Positions 63,415 through 64,000 of a DNA stretch of 64,000 nucleotides are shown piece after piece (the first letter of the stretch is position 1; each line of letters begins with the position of its first letter). The position numbers and the translations under genes are program-made. The notes under the pieces were generated by a model that saw nothing but the letters and a program-made list of their open reading frames with translations, had not been told where the DNA came from and did not search any database. The DNA is from Flavobacterium sp. KACC 22761 (lineage in GTDB: Bacteria; Bacteroidota; Bacteroidia; Flavobacteriales; Flavobacteriaceae). The stretch lies in the NCBI RefSeq assembly GCF_034058155.1, contig NZ_CP139148.1, forward strand, positions 1,612,001 to 1,676,000, in the 5' to 3' direction.

Positions 63415-64000
63415 ATGAAAACAATTACAAGTTTGGTTTTATTAGCATTATTATTAGGAAGTTGTCAAAATGAAGATACTATAATCCCTTCGAATGATGA
63501 GGCATCTGCAGTTGTAGAAACTCAAAATTCTCAGGTAAAAAATTTAACAGCAAAAACAGTTAGCGGAAATGTTCCTTCGCATGACCCTAGCACAATTGTA
63601 AAAAGCGGTGTCAATTATTATGTTTTTACAACAGGTGATAACATTCCGATGACATATTCAACAAATTTAACAAGTTGGACTTGGGGAACATCAGTTTTCT
63701 CTTCTACACCAAGTTGGATTTCAGGTTACGTACCAGGTTTCGGCAAAAATTTCTGGGCCCCAGATGTAGCATGGTTTAATAATCGATGGAACATGTATTA
63801 TTCTTGTTCCTCTTTTGGATCAGCGACTTCAGCCATTGGATTGGTAACTACGCCTGCAATTTCTCAAAGCGCAGGAACAACCTGGACAGACAGAGGCGTT
63901 GTAGTTTCTTCTTCTTCAGCTTCAGATGTAAATGCAATCGATCCTTCCATTTTAGTTGACGGAAGCAATGTTTATATGGCTTATGGCTCTTGGCATGCCG
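63415..64000 (+). CDS. GH43 endo-1,5-alpha-L-arabinanase, N-terminal part (cut by window end)
   Basis: A lipoprotein signal (MKTITSLVLLALLLGSCQ, Cys ~17), then a GH43 five-bladed propeller start: GNVPSHDPSTIVKSGVNYYV with the catalytic-base Asp in HDPS, SGYVPGFGKNFWAPDVAWFN, and DVNAIDPSILVDGSNVYMAYG with the second conserved Asp. This pattern is that of arabinan endo-1,5-alpha-L-arabinosidases. At least 195 residues are visible and the frame runs off the end. It would cut arabinan at the surface for SusCD uptake. Confidence 0.85.
   Translation, partial: MKTITSLVLLALLLGSCQNEDTIIPSNDEASAVVETQNSQVKNLTAKTVSGNVPSHDPSTIVKSGVNYYVFTTGDNIPMTYSTNLTSWTWGTSVFSSTPSWISGYVPGFGKNFWAPDVAWFNNRWNMYYSCSSFGSATSAIGLVTTPAISQSAGTTWTDRGVVVSSSSASDVNAIDPSILVDGSNVYMAYGSWHA

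Noticed and set aside
1..64000. tRNA or rRNA genes
   Set aside because: I looked in the gaps between genes and found no cloverleaf-like or rRNA-like sequence.

Overview
The window looks like a chromosomal segment of a Flavobacterium species (Bacteroidota) close to F. johnsoniae. The evidence is low-GC coding with A-rich leaders, TTG / TAnnTTTG type promoters, a SusC/SusD pair, a complete flexirubin-type pigment cluster, and a tyrosine ammonia-lyase that I recognise from memory as close to the F. johnsoniae enzyme. No tRNA, rRNA, phage, insertion sequence or CRISPR array was seen.

Region 1 (1-9000) is housekeeping: the end of a sugar-nucleotidyltransferase, a TPR protein, a DUF4292 lipoprotein, an EnvC-like M23 protein, a CBS-pair protein, RbfA, a LolC/E-type permease, a MATE transporter and the tRNA-dihydrouridine synthase DusB.

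Region 2 (9125-43728) is a roughly 34 kb flexirubin (aryl polyene plus dialkylresorcinol) locus, nearly all on the minus strand. Tyrosine ammonia-lyase makes the p-coumarate starter, and a phenylacetate-CoA-ligase-like enzyme probably activates it. Three ketosynthases with intact catalytic residues, one ketosynthase that has lost them, a half-size ketosynthase-like protein, two acyl carrier proteins, FabG and hot-dog dehydratases extend the polyene. DarA and DarB make the dialkylresorcinol. Acyltransferase candidates (BtrH-like, LpxL-like, PlsC domain, C45-like) could join or place the product. An RND/MMPL fusion, an ABC exporter, LolA-like and outer-membrane barrel proteins suggest delivery to the outer membrane. 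A divergent halogenase-like flavoprotein may decorate the ring. Two unrelated-looking genes (26305-27539) interrupt the order.

Region 3 (43954-53827) is a galactan/galactose locus: SGLT-type symporter, galT, galK, GH2 beta-galactosidase, GH53 endo-galactanase lipoprotein and galM. A divergent GntR-type regulator faces galM across a short region with tandem TACCAGT sites.

Region 4 (54211-64000) is an arabinan/pentose locus: transketolase, transaldolase, a Nudix-type regulator resembling AraR/NrtR, SusC, SusD and the start of a GH43 arabinanase cut by the window end. Five copies of a TGTNNATTTTACA-like site lie upstream of transketolase, the regulator and susC, which suggests one regulon. Regions 3 and 4 together would serve galactan and arabinan side chains of pectin.

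Several intergenic gaps hold palindromic repeats of at least six families. In four places one palindrome sits inside the interrupted arms of another.
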